Source: Physella acuta | Taxonomy: Eukaryota; Mollusca; Gastropoda; Physidae | Length of the DNA: 64,000 nucleotides | Reading direction: 5' to 3' | Assembly: GCF_028476545.1 (NCBI RefSeq) | Contig: NW_026731827.1 | Span: forward strand, 283,001 to 347,000 | Shown: piece by piece, positions 36,045-59,195 of the stretch | Position numbering within the stretch: the stretch's first letter is position 1 | Layout of the letters: each line of letters begins with the position of its first letter | Translations under genes and position numbers: made by a program | The notes under the pieces: generated by a model | Database searches by the model: none | Seen by the model: the letters and a program-made list of their open reading frames with translations, nothing else | Told to the model about the DNA's origin: nothing

Positions 36045-37312
36045 GTTGTAACTGAGTTCACCAAGGCCTAACTTGTAGTTGGGTTTACCAAGGCCTAACT
36101 TGTAGCTGGGTTTACCAAGGCCTAACTTGTAGCTGGGTTTACCAATGTCTAACTTGTAGCTGGGTTTACCAAGGCCTAACTTGTAACTGGGTTTACAAAG
36201 GCCTAACTTATAGCTGGGTTTACCAATGTCTAACTTGTAGCTGGGTTTACCAATACCTAACTTGTAGCTGGGTTTACCAATACCTAACTTGTAACTGGGT
36301 TTACCAAGGCCTAACTTGTAGCTGGGTTTACCAAGGCCTAACTTGTAGCTGGGTTTACCAATACCTAACTTGTAACTGGGTTTACCAAGGCCTAACTTAT
36401 AGCTGGGTTTACCAATGTCTAACTTGTAGCTGGGTTTACCAATACCTAACTTGTAGCTGGGTTTACCAATACCTAACTTGTAACTGGGTTTACCAAGGCC
36501 TAACTTGTAGCTGGGTTTACCAAGGCCTAACTTGTAGTTGGGTTTACCAAGGCCTAACTTGTAGCTGGGTTTACCAATGCCCAGCTTGTAGCTGGGTTTA
36601 CCAATGTCTAATTTGTAGCTGGGTTTACCAAGGCCTAACTTGTAACTGGGTTTACAAAGGCCTAACTTATAGCTGGGTTTACCAATGTCTAACTTGTAGC
36701 TGGGTTTACCAATACCTAACTTGTAGCTGGGTTTACCAATACCTAACTTGTAACTGGGTTTACCAAGGCCTAACTTGTAGCTGGGTTTACCAAGGCCTAA
36801 CTTGTAGCTGGGTTTACCAATACCTAACTTGTAACTGGGTTTACCAAGGCCTAACTTGTAGCTGGGTTTACCAAGGCCTAACTTGTAGCTGGGTTTACCA
36901 ATACCTAACTTGTAGCTGGGTTGACCAAGGCCTAACTTGTAGTTGGGTTTACCAAGGCCTAACTTGTAGCTGGGTTTACCAATGTCTAACTTGTAGCTGG
37001 GTTTACCAATACCTAACTTGTAGCTGGGTTTACCAATACCTAACTTGTAACTGGGTTTACCAAGGCCTAACTTGTAGCTGGGTTTACCAAGGCCTAACTT
37101 GTAGCTGGGTTTACCAATACCTAACTTGTAACTGGGTTTACCAAGACCTAACTTATAGCTGGGTTTACCAAGGCCTAACTTGTAGCTGGGTTGACCAAGG
37201 CCTAACTTGTAGTTGGGTTTACCAAGGCCTAACTTGTAGCTGGGTTTACCAATGCCCAGCTTGTAGCTGGGTTTGCCAAGGCATAACTTGTAGTTGGGTG
37301 TACCAAGGCCTA
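36045..37312. repeat. 27-bp minisatellite, about 47 copies
   Basis: Counterpart of the 16-copy array at 13985-14412. Blocks of several units with the same variant order (aaggcc, aatgtc, aatacc) recur, showing higher-order amplification. Confidence 0.9.
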
Positions 37313-37640
37313 ACGGAGGGCGATTTTGGATATATTCAACGAACTGACATTGTTAGATCTAGACATTTAGTTTCACACTACATTCAACAGAGATATCAAT
37401 TACACTAATAGTAATAGATCAAAATTATAGTCTGGGAATTGCAGAAATAACCTTTAGAGATAGATACACATACTAATTCGGCTAGATGCTCTATCAACTT
37501 AGAATATAAAGTACAAAATGATATTATCTGGATCTTTATTAAATATTTTCAAAAAGACGAAAAGAAAATGTGAGTATCAACGGAGATCGGAAAAATAAAA
37601 TGAAAGATAATGTAAGAATAGTTGCTGGGAAATTACCATC

Positions 37641-37873
37641 ACGTCGTAGTTTTACTTGCACCAAATGTGAGCCTCCACGATCTAGTCAACACAAGTTGTT
37701 TTATCAGTCGACTACACAAGGCCAACCAACGACATCAGAAACCAAATTGTTTGTCCTGCCTGTATCGTATCCCAGTCGAGGCAAACAAAAGTTGTGTATA
37801 TAACGCCACAAGCTGACGACTAAAGACACCAGACTTCCGTCTAGCAATAAACTCTTGACGCTGCTGTTTTAAG
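37641..37873 (+). promoter_or_regulatory. Promoter of peptide gene B'
   Basis: TATATAA at 37797-37803 within the block shared by all four complete peptide genes. Confidence 0.7.
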
Positions 37874-38659
37874 ATGAAGCTAGTCCTTCTTACAGTCGCC
37901 ATCTTGTTTGCTCCCTCTGAGGGGAAAAGCCGTACGTTCTTTTTTTTCCACTTATTTTCATACTCCATTTTCTAAAGATAATTGTATATTTTAATCAAGA
38001 AACATTCAGAGAGTAGTATTGTTCAAATTACGAATTTTAGGTAATTTTATTCAGATTTCCCAGACACATTAATAATTATTAGAATAGACTAGAAACGTTT
38101 CATATTGTGTTTATCCAATCGTATTTTATTCCTTAAGTTGTAAGACATTAAGACTTTCTTCAAACTGTTTAACGTTATGTTGAATTCACACAATGTATAA
38201 CACATAAGCACGTCTTACAGTGACATATTAAGGCTACGCTAATGAACCTAATTTGCTCCATTAAACTAGGCAGTTAAGCATTTATTTCCAGGCAAAAGCC
38301 CACTAGAATGCTTCTACTTCAACAGTGGGGCTTCAGCAGCCGCTGGTAAACGAGATGTGTTCTGCCTCGATCACGATTTTTTGTTCGGCGGCGTGGCCGT
38401 CGGAAAACGATTCTCTCCAATTCCTGAACCACAAGATGGAGTTCCACCACCTTATCCACCCCCTCCACCTGCTGAAGGAGGTCTAGCTCCACCACCACCA
38501 CCACCACCAACATCCCAACCACCAGCAGCAAAACGTTCTCTAGACTGCCAATACTACGAAGCATCAGCTGCAGCAGGTAAACGCGACATCTACTGCTACG
38601 ATACTGACGGTATCGATTACGGTTATGCTGTGGCCACACGGTACTCGCCATCGGAGTGA
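37874..38659 (+). CDS. Peptide precursor gene B' (unit 2 copy of B)
   Basis: Predicted 141-residue prepropeptide; exons 37874-37931 and 38292-38659, phase-1 intron GTACGT/tttccag. The signal peptide differs from the other three at two sites (MKLVLLTVAILFAPSEG: Ala4 to Val, Leu14 to Pro), the second near the expected cleavage site. Core peptides SPLECFYFNSGASAAA-GKR, DVFCLDHDFLFGGVAV-GKR and SLDCQYYEASAAA-GKR, then DIYCYDTDGIDYGYAVATR. The proline run before TSQPP is two shorter than in gene B. Directly after the stop comes a 54-bp repeat array in the 3' UTR. ATTAAA at 38986. Confidence 0.85.
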
Positions 38660-38664
38660 TCGAT

Positions 38665-38890
38665 CCTCTCCAATCCACCACAACCTGATCCACAATGACA
38701 ACCACACCCCACTTACCTCCTCTCCACTCCACCACAACCTGATCCACAATGACATCCACGCCCCGCTTACCTCCTCTCCACTCCACCACAACCTGATCCA
38801 CAATGACAACCACACCCCACTTACCTCCTCTCCACTCCACCACAACCTGATCCACAATAACATCCACGCCCCGCTTACCTCCTGTCTGAA
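38665..38890. repeat. 54-bp tandem repeat in 3' UTR of B'
   Basis: Four copies begin at 38665, 38719, 38773 and 38827, each with cctctccactccaccacaac and ctgatccacaatgaca. Gene B has a single copy after its stop at 15757, so the array arose after the segmental duplication. Minus-strand open frames here are repeat artefacts. Confidence 0.9.
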
Positions 38891-40942
38891 ACTACCTCAT
38901 TCTAAACCACCATGTTATCTTTACCTGGTCTGAGGTTTAAAATATTATGTTACATTTTATTTTACACGTGTAGTCAAAATTCTGAATTAAATTGTGGAAT
39001 CCATATCTAAAGTGTTTCTTTATTTATTTATTTATGTTTAATTTGCTTATTTTACACCACCTCAATAAAAAACTATTTAAGTGTTTAATTTAATTAATAA
39101 CAGCAACATTAATATAGTTGGTCAGAATTAGGTCACATGAATAAATCACAGACTAAAATAAGTGTCATATTTGCCCTTAGGTCTAATGAAGTAGTTTTTT
39201 TTTTAACTTTAATTTTAGTCATCAGTAATAGACAACACACCGTCGGTGTTCTGTGCCCTGTTTCTTGCGATCACGTGTGTATGATATTTTAAACTGCATC
39301 TATAGCCTAAGTTTTTACTACGATTCCAATGTATGTAAAGTAAATATTTGCAATTATCAACAACAATAATGTTGCAAAAAACAATGAAATTATTGAATTC
39401 ATCAGCTTTGAAATAATCTGATGGACATTTGCAGTAAGTGAAAGGAGCATTTCCACAATGACCGCCATTTTTTAACAGAAAACAGAATTGTAACATGGTA
39501 ATTCTATACCTATTTGTTAGCTGAGAAAAAGAAATAGCTTGTTCCTTATGTTAAAAAAAAAAATTTTAATTGCCTTCATCAGACAAAAATAGATTTAGAG
39601 AATACAACCATCATAGGAATATGGTGAATACCAAGACCTTTGAGGCTATGATCATTGATTAAACAAATACACGGACTTCAATAGAGGAAATGATTATTGA
39701 TGAAACATGAAAGATTCACGCTTCTTAGTAAAGCCACATTGGCTTGAAAATCAATTAAATGTTTAGCCTTTTGTGGGGAATAAATAATTAGTTGTTTTTT
39801 TTTTAATTACATATAACAACACACTTTATGAAATTATGGAACTTTTAAAAAAGAAAATCAATAACAAACCGAATGAGTAAAGGAATTTAATTTCAAAATA
39901 TTTAATTATAAAATTATCGCCACTCCGTAGAAAAACATATTAACTACGTTTCTTGGTCTGACTGAAGTAAGATAATGGTGGGCTAAGAAGCTGAGTAGAA
40001 ATTAACGATCCATGTGTCATCGTTAAATATGTAGAGACATGTTATTAGCTCTTATTTTTTATGTGGTAATTAGTACTACTCGTCATTTACGTCTGTTGGA
40101 AACAATTAATTACTTTATTTAAACTAATTATATTTTTAAATATTAAAATTCTAGTTTTTTTGTAAATTTATTTTCTTGCTTTTTTTAAAAATAAAACTTC
40201 TACAAAACTTAACACCAATTTTAAAATAATAATTAATTTTGCCATGTTTACATAGGCTCATTAATTAGCGTAGAGACGAGCTCGGCATTATAATGTTCTA
40301 AATCTAAACTAACGTGCGTAGGTAGTTGTATTGACTTATTCCATTTCACAGAAATGTATTTATTTATAATACGCTTTCCGGTTTAAAACAATCCTTATAG
40401 TAAATGCGTGTGTTTATTAAAAGACGTAATTTATTTGTTTTCATATAAATCCAAACTTAGGAATATAGAGAACTTTTATAGTTGAATAAGAATGAGAACT
40501 TGATTCTATTGACCCGACCATTATTCATTCAAGAACAGTAACAACAGTTAAATGTTCTAATGGTTAATATGTTTACAATTCTCATGAAAGATGAAAATCG
40601 TTAAATAACTTCTTATATTTAGATGCGAAAAATGTTATATTTAAATACGATGTGACAATGTGCTGGTTAGATAAAGATTATTACAAAGCCCTTTTAATCA
40701 TTAAATACATCACAGAAAATTACATAATTAAGATATAATGTTAAACTATGTTAACTGTTTTTTTTTCCAAATAATATTATAAAATAACCCATAAACTAAC
40801 TCGCGTATCAGGCACCACAAAGAAAACCAGATGTGTAATGCTATTTTATTTCTAGGACAAAGACGGGTAACCCAGCTAGTACAGCTCTAAAACAAACCAC
40901 AGAACACGGTGTCAACTGTCGGCACATATTGATATTCACCTA
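38891..40942. other. AT-rich intergenic stretch (unit 2)
   Basis: Counterpart of 15758-17899. Contains the EGF-like motif segment on the minus strand (about 39380-39496). No other gene seen. Confidence 0.5.
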
Positions 40943-41953
40943 ATGTCGTCAGACGGAGACTTGGACCCAAGGACTGTTCACATCCTGGACACGTTCACCA
41001 ACTGCATCATGATCAACTTCCTCGGCGTCTTCGGCATCGTAGGGAACAGCATCAACATAGCCGTGCTGTCACGCCACGGTTTCCGCGAGTCCACCAACAT
41101 CGTCCTCATCGCCCTCTCGACCTCTGACCTACTCTTCAGCACGTTCCAGCCCATCACGAGGCTGAAATGCATCGTGGGATACTTCGACTCGAGCTTCGCG
41201 GAGACCGTTCACGCCTTCGTAACGGTGTATTTCTTCCTGCCTAAATTCGTCTGTCTGGGCATCAGTTTTTGGTACGTGGCTCTGATCGCCATTGAGCGTT
41301 TCGTTGCCGTGTATTTCCCGTTCCAAGTTTCCAAAATTTTTACACGGAAACGGATGTTGGTTTTGGTGATTTTTATTTTTTGTTTCGGGTTCACGATGAT
41401 ATCCCCAACGTTCTTTGCTTTTCAGTACCATTGGAGATGGAACCTCGTGTTGAACATATCCCTTGGAGCGGTAGACTACACAGATTTCTACATCACAAAC
41501 CACGAGTTCCTCGACTTCTACATGTGGGTGGGGCTCAACAACTTATTCTGTACCTTGAGTTTCTCTGTCGTCCTATTCTGCTGCCTGGCTATCTGCCTGA
41601 AGCTGATGCGCAGTGCTGTAAAAAGAGAAAAACTGACCACCACCAGCTCCGGATATGACGTCAAAGTTGTGAAAATGCTCGTTACTGTTTGTACTATTTA
41701 CATCTTCGTTGCCATACCAACAATAACATTGTACTCGTATTATAAACCAAGCTTTATATTTGTCTCCCCTGTCCACCGTCTGATGAATGACGTCAGCGAT
41801 ATTCTATTTCTGACCAACGCGTCATCCAACTTCATCGTTTACGTCAGCATGTCCAAGAAATTTGCTGATACCTACAAGCAGCTGTTGGGGTTAAGGCCAC
41901 ACGTTAAGATGCACAGAGGGAAAACGGTCAACTATCGTACTAATAGACTGTAA
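40943..41953 (+). CDS. Class A GPCR, GPCR1' (unit 2 copy)
   Basis: Intronless, 336 residues, the same receptor as 17900-18910 with one amino-acid change (Arg to His in the C-terminal LRPRVKMHRG) against roughly twenty or more silent changes, judged by eye. That ratio points to purifying selection on both copies. ERF at TM3, NASSNFIVY at TM7, NIS glycosylation site in ECL2, no TM3/ECL2 disulfide pair. Likely a plasma-membrane receptor for an unknown ligand. Confidence 0.9.
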   Translation: MSSDGDLDPRTVHILDTFTNCIMINFLGVFGIVGNSINIAVLSRHGFRESTNIVLIALSTSDLLFSTFQPITRLKCIVGYFDSSFAETVHAFVTVYFFLPKFVCLGISFWYVALIAIERFVAVYFPFQVSKIFTRKRMLVLVIFIFCFGFTMISPTFFAFQYHWRWNLVLNISLGAVDYTDFYITNHEFLDFYMWVGLNNLFCTLSFSVVLFCCLAICLKLMRSAVKREKLTTTSSGYDVKVVKMLVTVCTIYIFVAIPTITLYSYYKPSFIFVSPVHRLMNDVSDILFLTNASSNFIVYVSMSKKFADTYKQLLGLRPHVKMHRGKTVNYRTNRL

Positions 41954-44539
41954 ACTTTACACATCCTGAACATTTGGGTGAACTTTTACATGTTGTTCAT
42001 GTTAGATAATCTAGGAGCATAGTAGTTTTAACTGCACGATAAAAGAGTAAAATCTAGAGGCCATTTACCTTGGATTAACCAGCTTATTTTATTTCGGCAA
42101 TTATGATAGAATAAATCAATCAAAAGTGGCAAAATGTATAACAGAAATGTCGTTGCTGTGTACAGTATAATCTGTTTTTGTGTTAAAATTAGAACCGTTC
42201 TGTAAAAGTGTACACCTATTCTATAGAATTAAAATGAATGAATTGTGAAAATGTACACAGTGTTTTTTATTATGCTAGATCTACATCAGTGGCGTAGCGA
42301 GGTCGGGTGTCATCCGGTGCGGCACTTAATGGTGTCACCCCCAGAGGCGTAGCGACCCTTCCCGGGGACAAACTTTCAAGTTTTCGATTTGCACCCCCCC
42401 CCCCCTCAAACTTTCGATTTGCACCCCCCTCCCCCTCAAGTTTTCGATTTGCAGCCCCCCCCTCAAGTTTTTCTCTATATATTTTGCTATTTTTTGCCTT
42501 GGTGTCACCCCCCTAAATGGTGTCACCCGGTGCGGTCCGCACCCCCCGCACCCCCCTCGCTACGCCCCTGATCTACATTACAATCTATTAGGGATTGTAT
42601 ACTGCCTGTTACGACGGGTTATATTAGACCAGACATTTTGCCTAGCTTCGCTTAGCTTTTTGAAAAGGTATCCTTAAAATCGTACACATACATAACTCTT
42701 TTACTAATACCAACCAATTCTACAATGACCACGCAGATTGTTTTGACTCCAACCTTTTCAATGTATAAGTAATATTTTAATCATAAAAAGCATGAGACTT
42801 TCTTCTCTTACCGTTACCGATCGACATAAAACTTAGAGAAGTTAATTAGAATACTGAGTCGAAGGTTTCTGCATTTGATTCATCTGTATTGCATAAAAGC
42901 TCACAATTAATATTTCCGGAAAATTTTCCTTCGTTTTTACACAAAAATGTGCATGTTTATATAACGAATTATGGCCTTCAGTCGCCTTTGAGCCCTTTGC
43001 GATTTTTTCCCTGATTTGACAAGTTATTTTATTTATCTATTTTTATTTTATTTATTTATTTATTCTTTGCATCTCTGGGCATGGACTAAAATTACTCACT
43101 TGTCGTGGACTTTGTGGCAGATCGGCATTCCCCCCACCCCCTGGGTTTGATTTGCCGGACGCTAGTGCCTGCCAAATTCGAAGCGGCTGCGGTACCGTCA
43201 GGTGCCCTAAACATGTTTTAATCATCTTCCTTTATTGGTATAGATACTATCAGTGTTGATCTAGTCGTTTTTCAACACAGGTAAATCGCTTTAAAAAGTT
43301 TTCACATAACTTTAGTATTGATGTTTTTTTTTTAAATTTATTTATTTAAAAAAAAAATGCACCAATTAGGCCTGGGTATACAAATTAAATAGAATAAATT
43401 TTCGATTTTTGTTTAGTGATATCTTGTTAACAGTCAGACATAAATCCTCTATTTGTTAACTAATTGGGACGTTGGTGAAAGAAAATAATTGAACGTCATT
43501 TTTCTGCTTGCTGTTTACATTGCAATTTTCTATTAAATATCGATATGACTTCGGCAATTCGTAATATCTCCAGGCCAAATTCTGGAATTCCTAATCTGCA
43601 GAAAATGGGGCTGATCGTCTTACCTTAGCTTCACGAAACCACGCAGTAATTTGGAATAATTGTCTGATGGCAAGCTCCACTCAATTATTCGATAAGAAAT
43701 GTCGCGTGCTGAGTGTGATTTGGATGCGACAATACGCCCGGGGGTCTATCTTTCAGGGTCGGGGCTAGCGGTTAAACTTCAGTGTAATGGCTTGGGTTGA
43801 TTTTCTATGAATTTTCGAAAATTTTATTACAAGATGTTAATCGTAATCAAACTAAATTTAGACTATCGTTAGTTTAAGTTATTTCTCAATATTTTCAATC
43901 AATATAACCTATGACAATAAATTACCGATATTATTATGTCAGATGCCGATTTATAATCAATGAGACATGCGAGTTTCTACAAGGCACAGCTTCTAACTGT
44001 TGACACACACATTGTATGACACAAGCTTTAATGCTCACGTATTTTTAAAAACAATCGATTTATTTAATAGATTCAAACGAAATATACGAACTTATTTCTA
44101 TTTATCTATTTTGAGCAGCCTATCGAGTCAGAATTTTAACAAAGAAGAATGAATAAAAACGGGAAAACGGCTTTATAATTTAACCTAACTTTAAATTGAG
44201 AGCGTAAAGTGTTTCCTTTCGTTTTAAAAACTGAAAGTCAGGTATTCGATTTAATCATTGAGAATTCTCTACCAGACGCCATACACGCTATTAGAAACTT
44301 TCACATAAAGAGCCTAATGTTCTAACATTGCTATGGTTTGTTGATCTCCAGACTGATATATACCTAGCAAGGATTGGCTTTCTGTAAGTAAGTTGTCCTT
44401 GCTAAGATAGATGTTTTAAACAACATGACGTAAATCTGATAATTATAGACTAACATTCTAATTTCAACGAGCAACCATTGAGTAAACCAAATAGACTTGT
44501 AACTGTTTTTAAAATTGTGACGTCACTTGGAAACAGGTC
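41954..44539. other. Intergenic region (unit 2)
   Basis: Counterpart of 18911-21331 except for the hAT insertion at 42287-42570 and the lack of the small C-terminal repeat. No gene seen. Confidence 0.45.
42287..42570 (+). mobile_element. hAT-like MITE insertion, unit 2 only
   Basis: A 284-bp element starts CAGTGGCGTAGCGAGG and ends CCTCGCTACGCCCCTG. It is flanked on both sides by atctacat (42279-42286 and 42571-42578), a perfect 8-bp target duplication. Unit 1 has the empty site, agaactacattac near 19365. Poly-C stretches and a repeated ttttcgatttgca phrase fill the interior; no transposase. Inserted after the segmental duplication. Confidence 0.85.
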
Positions 44540-45484
44540 ATGGAAACCTGGCTTGTTGCGATACTGGACACCTTCGCCAACTGTGTGACCATCAACATCA
44601 TCTGCTTGTTTGGGATTGTGGGCAACTGCCTGAACATCACCGTGCTGTACAAGCACGGGTTCAACAAGTCGACAAACATCATCCTTCTAGCTCTGTCCAT
44701 CTCCGACCTGCACTTCACCATCCTCCTCCCCGTCACCAGACTCAAATGTATTGTCGGCCACTTTAACGCGAATCTGGCCGAAACCGTTGACACATTTGCC
44801 ACGGTGTATTTTTTCATGCCAAAATTTGTCTGCCTTGGTTCGAGTTTTTACTACGTGGCTCTCATTGCTGTGGAGAGATTTGTCGCTGTGTTTTACCCAT
44901 TCCAAGTCTCCAAACTTTTCACCAAAAAACGTGTCCTGATTCTCGTCGTCTGCATTTTCTTGATCAGCGTCGGGACAATTTCCCCGACGTTTTTCTCATT
45001 CCGTTACGTCTGGTTGTTTGACCCCGTATCCAACCAGACGTTAGCTCACGTGACTTACACAGAGTTCTACGTGGCACGTCACGAGTTCCTGGACTTCTAC
45101 ATGGGGGTGGGGATGAACAATTTTTTCTGCGCCGTCAGCATGCTGATAGTCTTCGTCTGCTGTCTGTCGATCTGTCTCAAACTGGTGCGCGTGTCTGTCA
45201 AACGTGAACTGATGACGTCAGGAGCCGTGGGCTTTGACGTCAAAGTGGTGAAGATGTTGGTGACAGTGTGCAGCATCTACCTCAGCGTGGCAGTGCCCAC
45301 CATCACCATGTACACGTACTTCAAGCCAAACTTCATCTTCGTCTCGCCCATACATAAACTGATGAACGACGTTTGTGATATTCTCTACGCTCTTAACGCT
45401 TCGGTAAATTTCTTAGTCTACGTCAGCATGTCGCAAAAGTTTGCCAACACGTACAGAAAACTGTTCAGGTTAGGAAGCAGATGA
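44540..45484 (+). CDS. Class A GPCR, GPCR2' (unit 2 copy)
   Basis: Intronless, 314 residues, identical to GPCR2 (21332-22276) except Trp189 to Gly (FYMWVG becomes FYMGVG). Trp is also present at this place in both GPCR1 copies, so the change is derived here. It lies at the start of TM5, as predicted from hydrophobicity, and may affect folding or ligand response. Silent differences from GPCR2 occur only before about codon 189; after it the two copies are identical. Confidence 0.9.
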   Translation: METWLVAILDTFANCVTINIICLFGIVGNCLNITVLYKHGFNKSTNIILLALSISDLHFTILLPVTRLKCIVGHFNANLAETVDTFATVYFFMPKFVCLGSSFYYVALIAVERFVAVFYPFQVSKLFTKKRVLILVVCIFLISVGTISPTFFSFRYVWLFDPVSNQTLAHVTYTEFYVARHEFLDFYMGVGMNNFFCAVSMLIVFVCCLSICLKLVRVSVKRELMTSGAVGFDVKVVKMLVTVCSIYLSVAVPTITMYTYFKPNFIFVSPIHKLMNDVCDILYALNASVNFLVYVSMSQKFANTYRKLFRLGSR

Positions 45485-46547
45485 TGTTTGAAGCTTTCTT
45501 TCATGGCTAAGCTGTAGTGGTTGTTGACGTATTGCTTGACCCAACGGTTGTTGATACAATTAAAGACACGAAGTGGTAGAGCTGTTGATCCATGAGTGTA
45601 TGTTAAAATAGTTGGTACACCATTTCAGTGGTTAAATAAGTTGGTAGGCTACACCATTTTGTGGTTAAAATGGTGAACCATTTCTGTGGTTGGTACACGA
45701 TTTCTGTGGTTAAAATAGTTGGTACACCATTTGTTGTTAAAATAGTTGTTACACCATTTCCGTAGTTAAAATAATACACCATTTTGCGGTTAAAATAGTT
45801 GATACACGATTTCTGTGGTTGAAATTAAAATAATTGATAATCAATTGTGTATGGTTAGTTAATACACTATTTATGTGGTTAAAATTGTTGATACACGATA
45901 GTCTATGGTTAATGTCGTGAAATCAAAGTTAAAAGTCTGGAAAGAAAATTAAATTAGCTCTTGTCAGATCTGGATTTTGAAAATCCCAAGAGCGGGTCAA
46001 AAAGTTTTATCCCTGACCTCAACGTTATGAAATTTTACCTCAAAAAACGTTTGACTGTAAGGTTTTGTCCCTGACTTTCTCAACGTTAACATGTTAATGT
46101 TTTGGAACTAAACCTCAAAAACGTAAGACCGTACCAAAGGGTTTTTATTTTGATCTAAACCCAGGTTAAAATCTAGTAGACGTTAGCAGACTTTCATGTG
46201 ACCATTACAAGACCTACTGGTGTATAATGACACTGATCAATGAGTCTTAGCACTCGGGATAAAATTATGTAATTGCCTACTCATCTCTAGAACACTAAAA
46301 TCATTTTAGTTAATTAAATAAATCAACACTGCTACATACTTCTGAATTTTTAGTTGAATGTCAAAAAGGTTACATTTCTATCCGAGTTTTTTTTATTTTG
46401 TTACGCAGCTTTTTATTGTGTAGTCCAGGTTTTTTTTTTCACACTGAAGCTGGTAATGATTATTTACAACACAGAGAAACAAGTCAGAGCAACTTAATGC
46501 AAGTCACAGACCATAAATGTTGGCTTGTTTCCCTTAACAAACTATTA

Positions 46548-46820
46548 TATATATCGAGGGTATAGAGGACAAACGCCATATGTCCACTTTTTAGGTAAAA
46601 TCGATGTACATTTATAAGTGATACTGTGAATAATACAAGCTACAAGAACACTTATGCACTGTCAGAAAAGTAGAATGCAAATATTTTATGAATGTTTTCA
46701 ACACAATATTTTGCTCTATTTTAATATTCGAATGGGATTTATAAACTCATTTTTCTCGAGATTATGTTTATTTGGACATACTGCGTTTGTCTTCTATACT
46801 CTATACCCTCGATATATATA
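46548..46820. mobile_element. MITE with long inverted ends (unit 2 copy)
   Basis: Same element as 23341-23612, followed by a shorter TA run (46828-46858). Confidence 0.65.
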
Positions 46821-46825
46821 AATAA

Positions 46826-46862
<37 letters not shown>

Positions 46863-47302
46863 TAGTACATATACTATGTTCTAGTGGGCTAGATTTGAAT
46901 TTTAAAGATTAACTTACAGGTAATGAAGACACAGTCAAAGCACATTTAAAAATTTTTATTTTGAGGACACCTCCCCACACAAAAACAAGAATACTTTAGA
47001 AATTAGCAATGGAACTGCATTAAAAATATATAAAAGTTGTCATACATTTTTGATAACAGAACAGACTGACGACCCCACATTCCTACAAGTAGCTGTACTA
47101 AACACAGTCCTGTCTGAACAAGCTCTACAAACTTTAGTCAGTTATTCTCAGGTATTCTGGTCTAGGTGACATTAAGACAGCACTGAAGGTGAGAGAACTA
47201 GCCAAAATATGATGTCCACAGGTGAAAAAATGTGTCAGACAACTTTATTCCCCCATACAGACAGGTGAAAAAAGACACTAGACTTAGACACAGTGACAAA
47301 AC

Positions 47303-58243
<10,941 letters not shown>

Positions 58244-59034
58244 CTAAGTAGAAATACAGAGGCCAAATTACAATCAGTCTACATTAGTCTCAAATGGATA
58301 TAAACAAGAGAATGAGAATTGGATGTTCAAAATACAGTTCAAAAGCCATGCATAGTAACATGCCTAGAAGTAAACAGAAACATATTTAAATACCAAAAAA
58401 ACACTAACCTTAACTCTACCATTAAAACTGATTATCAGATACAAACTAGTCTCCACCCCTCTTGGCCTTATTCATTCCCACATTATAATTATTTAATACC
58501 CCCACATTTATATTAGACCTTAAAAGGAAGTGGTGTTAGTATCCTATTAATACTCTCTCACCCATTATACATGCCTTTAAAAATATGTGTCTATTCCTTT
58601 CTAATTTTAGGCAAAATAAAATAGAAGATTTATTGGTGTGAAAAGTATTGGCAGACAATTTTTTTCTACAATCAGAAAAAGCAAATTTCCTTTAAAACGC
58701 TGCAATATTTCATCTATAAAATAGGTAATTTAAGATTAGAAAAAAAAAATTATTCTCATTTGATTTTACAAGAAATTTCACATTTAGAATAATTTATTGT
58801 ACATCCTGACCAGGGGTCAACACATTCTATCATTATTAACACTTTTTAAAATGATATTACCTCACCTCACTAAAAATTTTGTTTTTTAAAGACTGCGGCT
58901 ATTCTAGTTAACTACAAATAGCCCTATGAAGGCTATTCATACTCTGACCAAATCAGCGTGGGGCATTTTTCTGTGATTCTTAAATCCAATTATTTATACA
59001 ATATTTTTGCAACGCAGAACTTTTTTTAGATCTA

Positions 59035-59195
59035 ACCTTATCACTAACCCTAACACTAATGCCTAAACCTAACCCTACTCTAATCCCCTTCCCTAATGCC
59101 TAACCCTAAACATACCTTAATCCCTATCCCTAAATGGCCTAAACCGTAACCTACCCTAGTGCTTAACTCTAAACTTGACCCTATACCCTAAACAT
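59035..59195. repeat. Degenerate interstitial telomere-like repeat
   Basis: A series of ccctaa-type hexamers and variants (cctaaccctaaac, ccctatccctaaat, ccctataccctaaac), i.e. degenerate (TTAGGG)n on the minus strand. TTAGGG is the usual molluscan telomere unit. Could mark an old break repair or a telomere-derived satellite. Confidence 0.7.

Noticed and set aside
38319-38867. Minus-strand open frames with Trp/Val-rich repeats opposite gene B'
   Set aside because: Antisense of the polyproline exon and the 54-bp 3' UTR array; gene B', with splice sites and paralogues, explains the sequence.
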